Counted from the stretch's first letter, positions 8,512 to 17,663 are shown. The stretch: DNA of 64,000 nucleotides from Citrobacter sp. Res13-Sevr-PEB04-36 (GCF_015672735.1 NZ_JADABY010000063.1:1-64000); one strand, 5' to 3'. A program made the numbers and translations. The notes: generated by a model not told the origin, from the letters alone.

Positions 8512-9780
8512 ATGTATGATTTTGTGATTATTGGCGGCGGCATTATCGGCATGTCGACCGCCATGCAGCTGATTGATGTCTACCCGGACGCCAGAATTGT
8601 GCTGCTGGAAAAAGAGTCCGGTCCGGCCTGCCATCAGACAGGCCACAACAGCGGAGTGATCCATGCGGGGGTCTATTACACCCCCGGCAGCCTGAAGGCG
8701 AAGTTTTGTCTGGCCGGCAATCTCGCCACCAAAGCCTTTTGCGATCAAAACGGCATCCGCTATGACGTCTGCGGAAAGATGCTGGTCGCCACCTCAACGC
8801 TTGAAATGGAGCGTATGCGCGCCCTGTGGGATCGCACCGCCGCCAACGGTCTTGAGCGCGAATGGCTCAATGCCGAAGAACTGCACGAACGCGAGCCTAA
8901 CATCACCGGGCTGGGCGGGATTTTTGTGCCATCAAGCGGGATTGTCAGCTACCGCGACGTCACCGCCGCGATGGCGAGAATTTTCCAGGCCAAAGGCGGC
9001 GAGATTGTTTACAACGCCGAAGTCAGCGGCCTGAAAGAACACGCCGCAGGCGTTATCGTACACACCCGCCAGGGCCAGGAGTATGAGGGCGCGACGCTGA
9101 TTAGCTGCTCCGGGTTGATGGCTGACCGACTGGTGAAAATGCTCGGCGTTGAGCCGGGCTTTATCATCTGTCCGTTTCGCGGGGAATATTTCCGTCTGGC
9201 GCCGGAACATAACCACATCGTCAACCACCTGATCTACCCGATCCCCGATCCGGCGATGCCGTTTCTCGGCGTGCATCTCACCCGCATGATCGACGGCAGC
9301 GTCACGGTCGGCCCTAACGCGGTGCTGGCGTTTAAGCGTGAAGGCTATCGTAAACGTGATATTTCGTTGAGTGACACGCTGGAAATCCTCGGCTCTTCCG
9401 GCATCCGTCGGGTGCTGCAAAACAATTTACGTTCCGGCTTAAGCGAGATGAAAAACTCGCTGTGCAAAAGCGGCTACCTGCGCCGGGTACAAAAATACTG
9501 CCCGAGCCTGACGCTAAAAGACCTACAACCCTGGCCTGCAGGCGTGCGGGCACAAGCGGTATCGCCGGATGGCAAACTGATTGACGATTTCCTGTTTGTC
9601 ACCACGCCGCGTTCGATTCACACCTGCAACGCACCTTCTCCGGCGGCGACGTCGGCTCTCCCCATCGGGGCGCATATCGTCAGCAAAGTTCATGCGCTAC
9701 TGGAAAACCAGAGTAATCCCGGACGCACGCTACGTGCGGCACGTAGCGTGGAGACATTACACGCCGCCTTTACCCGTTAA
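8512..9780 (+). CDS. lhgO: LhgO, L-2-hydroxyglutarate dehydrogenase (quinone)
   Basis: 422-aa FAD-dependent oxidoreductase of the DAO family. It oxidises L-2-hydroxyglutarate made by GlaH back to 2-oxoglutarate and passes electrons to membrane quinone. The N-terminal dinucleotide fold YDFVIIGGGIIGMSTA starts at residue 2. The conserved HNSGVIHAGVYYTPGS segment near residue 45 is typical of the family. I chose the ATG at 8512, 19 bp after glaH, because the FAD motif must be N-terminal. Length equals E. coli. The last 10-15 residues are variable. Confidence 0.94.
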   Translation: MYDFVIIGGGIIGMSTAMQLIDVYPDARIVLLEKESGPACHQTGHNSGVIHAGVYYTPGSLKAKFCLAGNLATKAFCDQNGIRYDVCGKMLVATSTLEMERMRALWDRTAANGLEREWLNAEELHEREPNITGLGGIFVPSSGIVSYRDVTAAMARIFQAKGGEIVYNAEVSGLKEHAAGVIVHTRQGQEYEGATLISCSGLMADRLVKMLGVEPGFIICPFRGEYFRLAPEHNHIVNHLIYPIPDPAMPFLGVHLTRMIDGSVTVGPNAVLAFKREGYRKRDISLSDTLEILGSSGIRRVLQNNLRSGLSEMKNSLCKSGYLRRVQKYCPSLTLKDLQPWPAGVRAQAVSPDGKLIDDFLFVTTPRSIHTCNAPSPAATSALPIGAHIVSKVHALLENQSNPGRTLRAARSVETLHAAFTR

Positions 9781-9803
9781 CCCTTTTACGACAGGACGCT
9801 ATT

Positions 9804-11252
9804 ATGCAACTTAACGATCCCACTTTATTTCGCCAGCAGGCGCTGATTGACGGCCACTGGCGCGACGCCAACGGCGGCGAAACTATCGCGGTGACCAATC
9901 CCGCCAACGGTCAGCAATTGGGTAGCGTACCGAAAATGGGCGCGGATGAAACCCGCGAAGCCATTGAGGCGGCTAACCGTGCGCTGCCTGCCTGGCGTGC
10001 GCTAACCGCCAAAGAACGGGCGACTATTCTGCGCCGCTGGTTCAACCTGATGATTGAGCACCAGGACGATCTCGCCCGTCTTATGACCCTCGAACAAGGT
10101 AAGCCGCTGGCGGAAGCCAAAGGCGAAATCACCTATGCCGCCTCCTTTATTGAATGGTTTGCCGAAGAGGGTAAACGCATTTATGGCGACACCATTCCCG
10201 GCCATCAGGCCGATAAACGCCTGATCGTCATTAAGCAGCCCATCGGCGTCACCGCCGCGATTACGCCATGGAACTTCCCGTCGGCAATGATCACCCGCAA
10301 AGCCGGTCCGGCGCTGGCCGCAGGCTGCACCATGGTGCTTAAACCCGCCAGCCAGACTCCATTCTCCGCGCTGGCGCTGGCAGAGCTGGCTAACCGCGCC
10401 GGGATCCCGGCGGGCGTCTTCAGTGTGGTCACCGGTTCGGCGGGCGCGGTCGGCAATGAGCTCACCAGCAACCCGCTGGTGCGCAAGCTGTCGTTTACCG
10501 GCTCCACTGAAATTGGTCGTCAGCTCATGCAGCAGTGTGCCAAAGACATCAAAAAAGTGTCGCTGGAGCTGGGCGGCAACGCGCCGTTTATCGTTTTTGA
10601 CGATGCCGATCTCGACAAAGCGGTCGAAGGCGCGCTGGCCTCGAAGTTCCGCAATGCCGGGCAGACCTGCGTCTGCGCCAACCGTCTGTATGTCCAGGAT
10701 GGCGTGTATGAGCGCTTTGCCGAAAAACTTCAGCAAGCCGTAAGCAAGCTGCACCTCGGCGACGGCCTGCAACCTGACGTCACCACCGGACCGCTGATCG
10801 ATGAAAAGGCAGTCGCCAAAGTAGAGGAACACATTGCCGACGCACTGGATAAAGGCGCCCGGATTATCAGCGGCGGTAAGGCTCACGCGCTGGGCGGTAA
10901 TTTCTTCCAGCCAACCATCCTGGTCGACGTGCCCAACCATGCCAAAGTTGCCAAAGAAGAGACGTTCGGCCCGCTGGCACCGCTGTTCCGCTTTAAAGAC
11001 GAAGCTGACGTCATCGCGCAGGCCAACGATACCGAGTTCGGCCTGGCCGCCTATTTCTACGCCCGTGATTTGAGCCGCGTTTTCCGCGTCGGTGAAGCGC
11101 TGGAGTACGGCATTGTCGGCATTAATACCGGCATTATCTCCAACGAAGTCGCTCCCTTTGGTGGCATCAAAGCCTCCGGTCTTGGCCGTGAAGGATCGAA
11201 ATACGGTATCGAAGACTATTTAGAAATCAAATACATGTGTATCGGACTTTAA
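9804..11252 (+). CDS. gabD: GabD, succinate-semialdehyde dehydrogenase (NADP+)
   Basis: 482-aa aldehyde dehydrogenase that oxidises succinate semialdehyde (and glutarate semialdehyde) to the dicarboxylate. Catalytic residues are Glu255 (SLELGGNA) and the nucleophile Cys289 (NAGQTCVCANR). The NAD(P)-binding motif FTGSTEIG is near residue 231. Length equals E. coli GabD and identity appears very high. It lies 23 bp after lhgO and 24 bp before gabT, as one operon for GABA and lysine catabolism. Confidence 0.96.
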   Translation: MQLNDPTLFRQQALIDGHWRDANGGETIAVTNPANGQQLGSVPKMGADETREAIEAANRALPAWRALTAKERATILRRWFNLMIEHQDDLARLMTLEQGKPLAEAKGEITYAASFIEWFAEEGKRIYGDTIPGHQADKRLIVIKQPIGVTAAITPWNFPSAMITRKAGPALAAGCTMVLKPASQTPFSALALAELANRAGIPAGVFSVVTGSAGAVGNELTSNPLVRKLSFTGSTEIGRQLMQQCAKDIKKVSLELGGNAPFIVFDDADLDKAVEGALASKFRNAGQTCVCANRLYVQDGVYERFAEKLQQAVSKLHLGDGLQPDVTTGPLIDEKAVAKVEEHIADALDKGARIISGGKAHALGGNFFQPTILVDVPNHAKVAKEETFGPLAPLFRFKDEADVIAQANDTEFGLAAYFYARDLSRVFRVGEALEYGIVGINTGIISNEVAPFGGIKASGLGREGSKYGIEDYLEIKYMCIGL

Positions 11253-11276
11253 TAAAACAATACTGGAGAACACCTG

Positions 11277-12560
11277 ATGAGCACCAATAAAGAACTCATG
11301 CAACGTCGTAGCAACGCAGTTCCACGTGGCGTAGGACAGATCCACCCGATTTTTGCCGAACGCGCAGAAAACTGCCGGGTCTGGGACGTTGAAGGCCGTG
11401 AATTCCTTGATTTTGCTGGCGGCATCGCAGTGCTGAACACCGGCCACCTGCACCCACAGATTGTCTCGGCGGTAGAAGCGCAGTTGAAAAAGCTGTCGCA
11501 TACCTGCTTCCAGGTACTGGCCTACGAACCGTACCTCGAACTGTGTGAAATCATGAACCAAAAGGTGCCGGGCGATTTCGCCAAGAAAACCCTGCTGGTG
11601 ACAACCGGCTCCGAAGCGGTAGAGAACGCGGTAAAAATCGCCCGCGCCGCCACCAAACGCAGCGGTACCATTGCCTTTAGCGGCGCTTACCATGGTCGTA
11701 CCCACTACACCCTGTCGCTGACCGGAAAGGTAAACCCTTACTCTGCCGGTATGGGGCTGATGCCGGGCCACGTTTATCGCGCCCTGTATCCTTGTGCGCT
11801 GCATGACATCAGCGAAGACGATGCCATCGCCAGTATCCACCGCATCTTCAAAAACGATGCCGCACCGGAAGACATTGCCGCCATTGTCATTGAACCTATC
11901 CAGGGCGAAGGCGGTTTCTATGCCGCCTCCCCTGCCTTTATGCGGCGCCTGCGCGCCATTTGTGACGAGCATGGGATCATGCTGATTGCCGATGAAGTTC
12001 AGAGTGGCGCGGGCCGTACCGGCACGCTGTTCGCGATGGAACAAATGGGCGTCGCGCCGGATATCACCACGTTCGCCAAATCCATCGCCGGCGGCTTCCC
12101 GCTGGCGGGCGTAACCGGACGCGCCGAGGTAATGGACGCGATCCCACCGGGCGGTCTGGGCGGCACCTATGCCGGGAACCCGATTGCCTGTGCCGCCGCA
12201 CTGGCGGTGCTGAACATCTTCGAGCAGGAAAATCTGCTGCAAAAAGCCAATGACCTCGGCAACACCCTGCGCAACGGCCTGCTGGCGATTGCCGAAACCC
12301 ACCGTGAGATTGGTGACGTGCGTGGCCTGGGGGCGATGATTGCGATTGAACTGTTCGAAGACGGCGATCGCCATAAGCCTAATGCGAAATTGACCGCCGA
12401 AATTGTCGCCCGCGCCCGTGATAAAGGGCTGATCCTGCTCTCCTGCGGACCGTACTACAACGTGCTGCGCATTCTCGTTCCACTGACCATTGAAGACGGG
12501 CAAATCCGCCAGGGGCTGGACATTATCGCCGAGTGTTTTGCCGAGGCGAAACAAGGCTAA
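11277..12560 (+). CDS. gabT: GabT, 4-aminobutyrate aminotransferase
   Basis: 427-aa class III PLP aminotransferase. It transfers the amino group of GABA (and 5-aminovalerate) to 2-oxoglutarate, giving the semialdehyde used by GabD. The PLP lysine is Lys268 in TTFAKSIAGG, preceded by LIADEVQSG with the PLP-pyridine aspartate. A GGAG site lies at 11264-11267. Length fits the family. A REP pair separates it from gabP. Confidence 0.96.
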   Translation: MSTNKELMQRRSNAVPRGVGQIHPIFAERAENCRVWDVEGREFLDFAGGIAVLNTGHLHPQIVSAVEAQLKKLSHTCFQVLAYEPYLELCEIMNQKVPGDFAKKTLLVTTGSEAVENAVKIARAATKRSGTIAFSGAYHGRTHYTLSLTGKVNPYSAGMGLMPGHVYRALYPCALHDISEDDAIASIHRIFKNDAAPEDIAAIVIEPIQGEGGFYAASPAFMRRLRAICDEHGIMLIADEVQSGAGRTGTLFAMEQMGVAPDITTFAKSIAGGFPLAGVTGRAEVMDAIPPGGLGGTYAGNPIACAAALAVLNIFEQENLLQKANDLGNTLRNGLLAIAETHREIGDVRGLGAMIAIELFEDGDRHKPNAKLTAEIVARARDKGLILLSCGPYYNVLRILVPLTIEDGQIRQGLDIIAECFAEAKQG

Positions 12561-12582
12561 ACCCCGTATCTGAGCGGGGATT

Positions 12583-12659
12583 GTAGGCCGGATAAAGCGC
12601 ACGCGCCGCCTCCGGCAATATTGTGATGCCCGGTGGCGCTCCGCTTACCGGGCCTACGG
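12583..12659. repeat. REP pair (BIME) between gabT and gabP
   Basis: Two REP-like units in opposite orientation (GTAGGCCGGATAAAGC... and ...GCTTACCGGGCCTAC). They sit inside the gab operon after a small CCCCG/CGGGG hairpin that follows gabT, so they could set the mRNA stability difference between gabDT and gabP. Confidence 0.75.
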
Positions 12660-12704
12660 GTAAGGTGCAGGAAGCGACGTCAATAACAATAACGAGGTTA
12701 AAAG

Positions 12705-14105
12705 ATGGGGCAAGTGTCACAATCACATGATTTAGGGGGCGGGCTGAAATCACGCCACGTCACCATGTTGTCTATTGCCGGGGTTATCGGCGCCAGCCTG
12801 TTTGTCGGTTCAAGCGTAGCGATTGCTGAAGCCGGTCCTGCGGTGCTACTGGCCTATCTGTTCGCCGGGTTACTGGTGGTGATGATTATGCGCATGCTGG
12901 CCGAAATGGCCGTCGCCACGCCGGATACCGGATCGTTTTCCACCTATGCCGATAAGGCCATCGGCCCGTGGGCTGGGTATACCATTGGCTGGCTGTACTG
13001 GTGGTTCTGGGTGCTGGTTATTCCGCTGGAAGCCAACATTGCCGCCATCATTCTGCACTCCTGGATCCCGGGCGTGCCCATCTGGTTATTTTCCCTGGTT
13101 ATCACGCTGGCGTTAACCGGCAGTAATTTGCTGAGCGTCAAAAATTACGGCGAGTTTGAGTTCTGGCTGGCGCTGTGCAAAGTGATTGCCATCCTGGCGT
13201 TTATCGCCCTCGGTGCGGCGGCGATTAGCGGGTTTTATCCGTACGCCGAGGTTAGCGGAGTATCGAGGCTATGGGATCAGGGCGGCTTTATGCCCAACGG
13301 TTTTGGCGCAGTGCTGAGCGCGATGCTGATCACCATGTTCTCTTTTATGGGCGCAGAAATTGTCACCATTGCAGCCGCCGAGTCCGACACGCCGGATAAA
13401 CACATCGTGCGCGCCACAAATTCGGTCATCTGGCGTATCTCCATTTTCTATCTGTGTTCCATTTTTGTGGTGGTCGCGCTAATCCCCTGGAACATGCCGG
13501 GGCTGAAAGAGGTGGGCTCTTACCGCTCGGTGCTGGAGTTACTGCACATCCCGCACGCTAAGCTGATCATGGACTGTGTCATTTTGCTGTCAGTCACCAG
13601 CTGTCTGAACTCCGCGCTGTATACCTCCTCCCGTATGCTGTTTTCCCTGAGCCGTCGCGGCGATGCCCCGGCCTTTATGGGTAAACTCAACCGCAGTAAA
13701 ACGCCTTATGTGGCCGTGCTACTCTCTACCGGGGCGGCGTTTCTCACCGTGATTGTGAATTATTACGCACCGGCAAAAGTGTTTAAATTTCTCATCGACA
13801 GCTCCGGTGCCATCGCACTGCTGGTCTATCTGGTGATTGCTGTTTCCCAGCTGCGGATGCGCAAAATCCTGCTGGTGGAAGGTGCAGATATCAAGATGAA
13901 AATGTGGCTCTATCCGTGGCTGACGTGGCTGGTGATCGCCTTTATTGGCTTTGTGCTGGTGGCGATGCTGTTTCGTCCGGCGCAACAGCTGGAAGTCATC
14001 TCAACCGGGCTGCTCGCCATCGCGATTATTAGCACCGTGCCGATTATGGCGCGCTGGAAAAAACTGCTATCGTGGCAAAAAGCACCTTTGCACAGTACGC
14101 GCTAA
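12705..14105 (+). CDS. gabP: GabP, 4-aminobutyrate permease
   Basis: 466-aa amino acid permease of the APC superfamily with about 12 membrane helices. It imports GABA by proton symport. The family motif near the first helix, SIAGVIGASLFVGSS (about residues 23-37), is intact, and length matches E. coli GabP (466 aa). It follows the REP pair and is 45 bp before glaR, so the cluster runs uptake, transamination, oxidation and regulator in one direction. Confidence 0.95.
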   Translation: MGQVSQSHDLGGGLKSRHVTMLSIAGVIGASLFVGSSVAIAEAGPAVLLAYLFAGLLVVMIMRMLAEMAVATPDTGSFSTYADKAIGPWAGYTIGWLYWWFWVLVIPLEANIAAIILHSWIPGVPIWLFSLVITLALTGSNLLSVKNYGEFEFWLALCKVIAILAFIALGAAAISGFYPYAEVSGVSRLWDQGGFMPNGFGAVLSAMLITMFSFMGAEIVTIAAAESDTPDKHIVRATNSVIWRISIFYLCSIFVVVALIPWNMPGLKEVGSYRSVLELLHIPHAKLIMDCVILLSVTSCLNSALYTSSRMLFSLSRRGDAPAFMGKLNRSKTPYVAVLLSTGAAFLTVIVNYYAPAKVFKFLIDSSGAIALLVYLVIAVSQLRMRKILLVEGADIKMKMWLYPWLTWLVIAFIGFVLVAMLFRPAQQLEVISTGLLAIAIISTVPIMARWKKLLSWQKAPLHSTR

Positions 14106-14150
14106 CCCCTTTCCCGGCGCAGGCCGGGACACCTTTTCAGGAGTAAGACC

Positions 14151-14843
14151 ATGACCGCCATTTCCCAACCGACGGCCATTGATGGATACCGCTGGCTCAA
14201 GAACGACATTATCCGCGGGGTGTTTCAGCCCGATGAAAAATTGCGAATGAGTCTGCTGACGTCACGCTATGAACTCGGCGTAGGACCGTTGCGCGAGGCG
14301 CTTTCGCAGCTGGTGGCGGAGCGGCTGGTCACGGTGGTCAATCAGAAAGGGTATCGTGTGGCGTCAATGTCTGAGCAGGAGCTGCTGGATATTTTTGACG
14401 CCCGCGCCAATATGGAAGCCATGCTGGTCAGTCTGGCTATCGAACGCGGCGACGACGCCTGGGAAGCAGAAATTCTGGCGCGCGCGCATATGCTCAGCAA
14501 ACTGGAAGCCGTTGATGCCAGTGAAGAGATGTTGGATGAATGGGATCAGCGCCATCAGGCGTTTCATACGGCGATTGTTGCCGGCTGTGGGTCGCAGTAT
14601 CTGCTGCAAATGCGTGAACGGCTGTTCTCTCTGGCGGCGCGCTACCGGTTTATCTGGCTGCGTAAAACGGTGCTGTCGGTGGAAATGCTGGAAGATAAAC
14701 ACGATCAGCATCAGACGCTGACCGACGCAATTCTGGCGCGCGATGCCGTACGCGCCAGTGAATTAATGCGCCAGCACCTGCTGACGCCGATTCCGATTAT
14801 TCAGCAGGCGATGTCCGGCAAACTGCTGACAGAAAAAGTTTAA
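14151..14843 (+). CDS. glaR: GlaR (CsiR), GntR/FadR-family repressor of the glutarate/GABA cluster
   Basis: 230-aa FadR-subfamily regulator. The N-terminal winged helix (about 10-75, with LREALSQLVAERLV) is followed by an all-helical FCD effector domain (about 85-215). The E. coli homologue represses glaH and is released by glutarate. Its predicted operator is present upstream of glaH. The stop codon overlaps that of the convergent yqaE gene by 4 bp, so the two transcripts must overlap at their 3' ends. Confidence 0.93.
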   Translation: MTAISQPTAIDGYRWLKNDIIRGVFQPDEKLRMSLLTSRYELGVGPLREALSQLVAERLVTVVNQKGYRVASMSEQELLDIFDARANMEAMLVSLAIERGDDAWEAEILARAHMLSKLEAVDASEEMLDEWDQRHQAFHTAIVAGCGSQYLLQMRERLFSLAARYRFIWLRKTVLSVEMLEDKHDQHQTLTDAILARDAVRASELMRQHLLTPIPIIQQAMSGKLLTEKV

Positions 14844-14998
14844 TCGCGGGTCTGTACCCAGAAAGCGTGGATCAGACCAGGGATATAGCCCAGCAGCGTC
14901 AGCACAATATTGAGGATAAACGCCCAGCCAAAACCTTTGCCCAGCAGCACGCCAAGCGGAGGTAAAATGATCGTTAAAACAATTCTCCAGAAACCCAT
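14840..14998 (-). CDS. yqaE: YqaE, small Pmp3-type membrane protein
   Basis: 52-aa UPF0057/Pmp3 protein. The sequence begins MGFWRIVLTIILPPLGVLLG and forms two hydrophobic helices with a G-x-G linker (about residues 4-20 and 25-46). Pmp3 proteins are linked to membrane potential and salt or cold stress. It was read directly from the minus strand. Its stop shares a TTAA with the stop of glaR (4-bp overlap). The start is the ATG at 14998, after an AGGGAG ribosome-binding site. Confidence 0.93.
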   Translation of the reverse strand: MGFWRIVLTIILPPLGVLLGKGFGWAFILNIVLTLLGYIPGLIHAFWVQTRD

Positions 14999-15182
14999 AC
15001 ACACTCCCTACAAGCAAAAAATTAATCATTGTTTAGAAAGAGATTTTATCTCTAAGAGTAATCAGTGTAGCTAACTCCACCCATCTCGCCCTGCTGTTTT
15101 ACCCTCCTTTACGCTCTTGACGCTGGCGTACGTTGCTTCATTATTTTAGAATATGCTTAACTTAGTAATTGCTTAAATAAAT

Positions 15183-15482
15183 ATGACTGAACTCGAACAA
15201 CTCCAGGCCAGCGCTGAACAGGCCGCCAGCTTGTTAAAAGCAATGAGCAACCCGAAGCGGCTGCTGATTTTGTGCATGCTCTGCGGGTCGCCGGGGACCA
15301 GCGCGGGTGAGCTTGCGCGGATCACCGGACTCAGCCCCTCTGCCACCTCCCAGCATCTGGCGCGGATGCGCGAGGAAGGGTTAATAGACAGCCAACGTGA
15401 TGCCCAGCGCATTCTCTACTTCATCAAAAATGCGGCGGTGAATTCCCTCATCGCCACATTAAAAACACTGTATTGCCCGTAA
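15183..15482 (+). CDS. ygaV: YgaV, ArsR-family regulator
   Basis: 99-aa winged-helix ArsR/SmtB-type regulator. The recognition region is ELARITGLSPSATSQHLARM. Cysteines lie near residue 31 (LILCMLCGSPG) and at the C-terminus (TLYCP). The E. coli protein is reported to sense sulfide/redox state through cysteines and to control ygaVP; the two key Cys appear conserved. It is 9 bp upstream of ygaP, so they are one operon. Confidence 0.92.
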   Translation: MTELEQLQASAEQAASLLKAMSNPKRLLILCMLCGSPGTSAGELARITGLSPSATSQHLARMREEGLIDSQRDAQRILYFIKNAAVNSLIATLKTLYCP

Positions 15483-15491
15483 GGAGCCAAC

Positions 15492-16019
15492 ATGACCATT
15501 GGGACGATTTCCCCGCGCGAGACGCAGACGCTGTTAGCGCAAGGTGCCAAACTGATTGATATTCGTGATGCCGATGAGTATCTGCGCGAACATATTCCGC
15601 AGGCACATCTGGCACCGTTGTCCGCGCTCGACCAGGGTTCATTGCCGGATAACTTACGCGCCGAGCGCATTATTTTTCACTGCCAGTCGGGTAAGCGCAC
15701 ACAAAATGCGGCCACAAAACTGAGTGCAATTGCTGCACCAGCCCAGTCCTGGCTGCTTGAGGGGGGAATCGACGGCTGGAAAGCAGCAGGTTTGCCGGTC
15801 GTAGAAGATAAATCACAGCCGTTACCGCTGATGCGCCAGGTACAGATTGCCGCAGGCAGCCTTATCTTACTCGGCGTAGTTCTCGGTTACGCCGTTGGCA
15901 GCACCTTCTTCCTGCTCAGCGGTGTTGTCGGCGCGGGGCTTATCCTGGCGGGCGTTACCGGCTTTTGCGGCATGGCGCGGTTGCTGGATAAAATGCCCTG
16001 GAATCGGCGTACTCATTAA
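15492..16019 (+). CDS. ygaP: YgaP, membrane-bound rhodanese
   Basis: 175-aa protein with a cytoplasmic rhodanese domain (1-105) and two C-terminal membrane helices (about 117-137 and 139-163). The sulfur-carrying catalytic Cys is residue 64 in FHCQSGKRT. It transfers sulfane sulfur, for example thiosulfate to cyanide in vitro. A GGAG site sits 7 bp before the ATG. It is co-transcribed with its regulator YgaV, in keeping with a role in sulfide handling. Confidence 0.93.
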   Translation: MTIGTISPRETQTLLAQGAKLIDIRDADEYLREHIPQAHLAPLSALDQGSLPDNLRAERIIFHCQSGKRTQNAATKLSAIAAPAQSWLLEGGIDGWKAAGLPVVEDKSQPLPLMRQVQIAAGSLILLGVVLGYAVGSTFFLLSGVVGAGLILAGVTGFCGMARLLDKMPWNRRTH

Positions 16020-16099
16020 GCAGTAATCGGTGAAACAGCGCTGTACCCGCCGATTGCCCTGATCTATGGTGGGTTTTGCCATCAAGAACGGAGGACAAT

Positions 16100-16279
16100 A
16101 TGTTTAAACCCGGCGATCTGGTTCAACCGCGTATGGGCGGACCAAAATTGAAAGTTGTTGAAGTGAATGACGAGCAGATTGTGGCCGTGCAGGCCAGTAA
16201 TGAAAGCGGTGAAAAATTCACCCTGAAAGCAGCAGACGTCACCCGATATAGCGAAGACGGCGATTTTGGCGTTTGCTGA
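16100..16279 (+). CDS. Small DUF2158 (YodC-like) protein
   Basis: 59-aa acidic protein beginning MFKPGDLVQPRMGGPKLKVV, the form typical of DUF2158/YodC small proteins of unknown function. The fold is probably a small SH3-like beta barrel. The start at 16100 follows GGAGG (16090-16094); a short upstream extension is less likely. It lies between ygaP and the convergent stpA and is not present here in E. coli K-12. It ends just before a hairpin terminator. Confidence 0.8.
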   Translation: MFKPGDLVQPRMGGPKLKVVEVNDEQIVAVQASNESGEKFTLKAADVTRYSEDGDFGVC

Positions 16280-16285
16280 AAATAA

Positions 16286-16306
16286 GCGGTGAGTTCCTCT
16301 CACCGC
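16286..16306. terminator. Hairpin between convergent DUF2158 gene and stpA
   Basis: Perfect 8-bp stem GCGGTGAG/CTCACCGC with a 5-nt loop. There is no long T-run on either side, so it may be a weak or 3'-end-stabilising hairpin rather than a full intrinsic terminator. Confidence 0.6.
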
Positions 16307-16314
16307 CTTGCCAA

Positions 16315-16716
16315 TTAGATCAAAAAATCATCGAGTGATTTACCGGCAGCCAGCGCCTGCGCAATAGGTTTTGGCGTGCGGCCTTGTCCAGTCCAGGTTT
16401 TCACTTCACCATTGAGATCGGTAAAACGATATTTTGCCGGGCGCGGCTGACGCTTTTTAACGGCTCGTGACGTAGCGGGCGTCATACTCAGCAGCTCTTC
16501 AGGATCAATCCCGTCCGCTTTCATCAGCGCCAGCAACGTATCAATTTTTTCCTGCTGCTCTGCACGCTGGCGTTGTAGCTGTTCTTCCTCGTCACGTCTT
16601 TCTTTGGTGACAACCCTGAATTTTTCCAGCATATCTTCCAGTACATCGACCGGAAATTCACGAGCCATTGCACGCAGCGAGCGGATATTATTTAAGTTTT
16701 TTAACATTGAACTCAT
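16315..16716 (-). CDS. stpA: StpA, H-NS-like nucleoid protein and RNA chaperone
   Basis: 133-aa H-NS paralogue. The N-terminal oligomerisation and coiled-coil region (1-65, with MLEKFRVVTKERRDEEEQL) is followed by a linker and the C-terminal DNA-binding domain (about 90-133) with the AT-hook-like core TGQGRTPKPI. StpA silences AT-rich DNA and promotes RNA annealing. It differs from H-NS in its basic linker (AVKKRQPRPAKYR). The identity rests on synteny with alaE and ygaC as well as sequence. Confidence 0.94.
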   Translation of the reverse strand: MSSMLKNLNNIRSLRAMAREFPVDVLEDMLEKFRVVTKERRDEEEQLQRQRAEQQEKIDTLLALMKADGIDPEELLSMTPATSRAVKKRQPRPAKYRFTDLNGEVKTWTGQGRTPKPIAQALAAGKSLDDFLI

Positions 16717-17203
16717 ATTAATAAAACCTCTTTAACGCATAAAGCAAAAATGGTATTACAGAAAAATTGTATTCGATTGATTATTCTATTTCCAGCCCCA
16801 GTGGTTCACAAACTATTAAGCCAACACGTCAGCTTAATATTTATCACGCTATCGCTGGGGCGGTTGCAACACTATTTTATAATAACCTGACAATAGAAAT
16901 AAATATGTTGGCGTAATGTTCGAAAACATTGAGAAAGGAGCGTAAAAAAACCAGAAAAACAAATCTGTATAACATAATGATTTGCAAGACATTTAATCAA
17001 CATGACAACGAAAATGCCAAAACGAACAAAAAACAAACCATTACAGAGCATTTTATCGACAAAAAGGCAATAAATAAAAATTTTAAGCTAGTTGCCAGTT
17101 ATTATGCAGGCAGATATCCTATTGAAACGCGAAAGCAGCAAAACAAATCACTAGCAACAAGGTATGCGATACCTTTTTACCTCTTCTTACAAGGAGCATT
17201 AAC
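16717..17203. other. Intergenic region stpA-alaE
   Basis: 487 bp of AT-rich DNA between the divergent stpA and alaE starts, expected to hold both promoters. A 103-codon frame at 16929-17240 has low-complexity Lys/Asn-rich composition and overlaps alaE; I do not accept it as a gene. Close to alaE lies a small hairpin with a T-run (17161-17178). AT-rich DNA here would be a natural H-NS/StpA binding platform, which is inference. Confidence 0.5.
17161..17178 (+). terminator. Possible attenuator hairpin in the alaE leader
   Basis: GGTAT-GCG-ATACC followed directly by TTTTT, 25 bp before the alaE ATG. The stem is only 5 bp, so strength is doubtful. Confidence 0.35.
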
Positions 17204-17653
17204 ATGTTCTCTCCGCAGTCACGCTTGCGTCATGCTGTAGCAGACACGTTCGCGATGGTTGTTTACTGTTCTGTCGTGAACATGTTGATTGAAGTATTCC
17301 TTTCCGGAATGACCTTTGAGCAGTCGCTCTCTTCCCGATTGGTGGCAATTCCTGTCAACATTCTGATCGCCTGGCCTTACGGTATGTACCGCGATCTGTT
17401 TATGCGTGCGGCGCGTAAAGCCACACCGGCGGGATGGGCAAAAAATCTGGCGGATGTGTTGGCATACGTGACCTTCCAGTCACCGGTGTATGTGGTCATT
17501 CTGCTCACGGTTGGCGCAGACTGGCACCAGATCACGGCGGCCGTCAGTTCCAACATCGTGGTTTCAATGTTGATGGGTGCGGTGTACGGCTACTTCCTTG
17601 ATTATTGCCGCCGCCTGTTTAAAGTCAGCAGCTATCATCAGGCGAAAGCCTAA
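17204..17653 (+). CDS. alaE: AlaE, L-alanine exporter
   Basis: 149-aa inner-membrane protein with four predicted helices, equal in length to E. coli AlaE. It exports L-alanine using the proton gradient and protects cells from alanine excess. In E. coli its expression responds to alanine through Lrp. An AAGGAG site precedes the ATG (17191-17196). A strong hairpin terminator follows. Confidence 0.94.
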   Translation: MFSPQSRLRHAVADTFAMVVYCSVVNMLIEVFLSGMTFEQSLSSRLVAIPVNILIAWPYGMYRDLFMRAARKATPAGWAKNLADVLAYVTFQSPVYVVILLTVGADWHQITAAVSSNIVVSMLMGAVYGYFLDYCRRLFKVSSYHQAKA

Positions 17654-17663
17654 ACGTCTCTTA

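Noticed and set aside
11220-12602. 460-codon antisense frame across gabT
   Set aside because: Exact shadow of a highly conserved gene; composition is typical of a GC-biased antisense frame with no recognisable domain.
16929-17240. 103-codon plus-strand frame upstream of alaE
   Set aside because: Lys/Asn/Thr-rich low-complexity translation of AT-rich intergenic DNA, no ribosome site, and it runs 37 bp into alaE in another frame.
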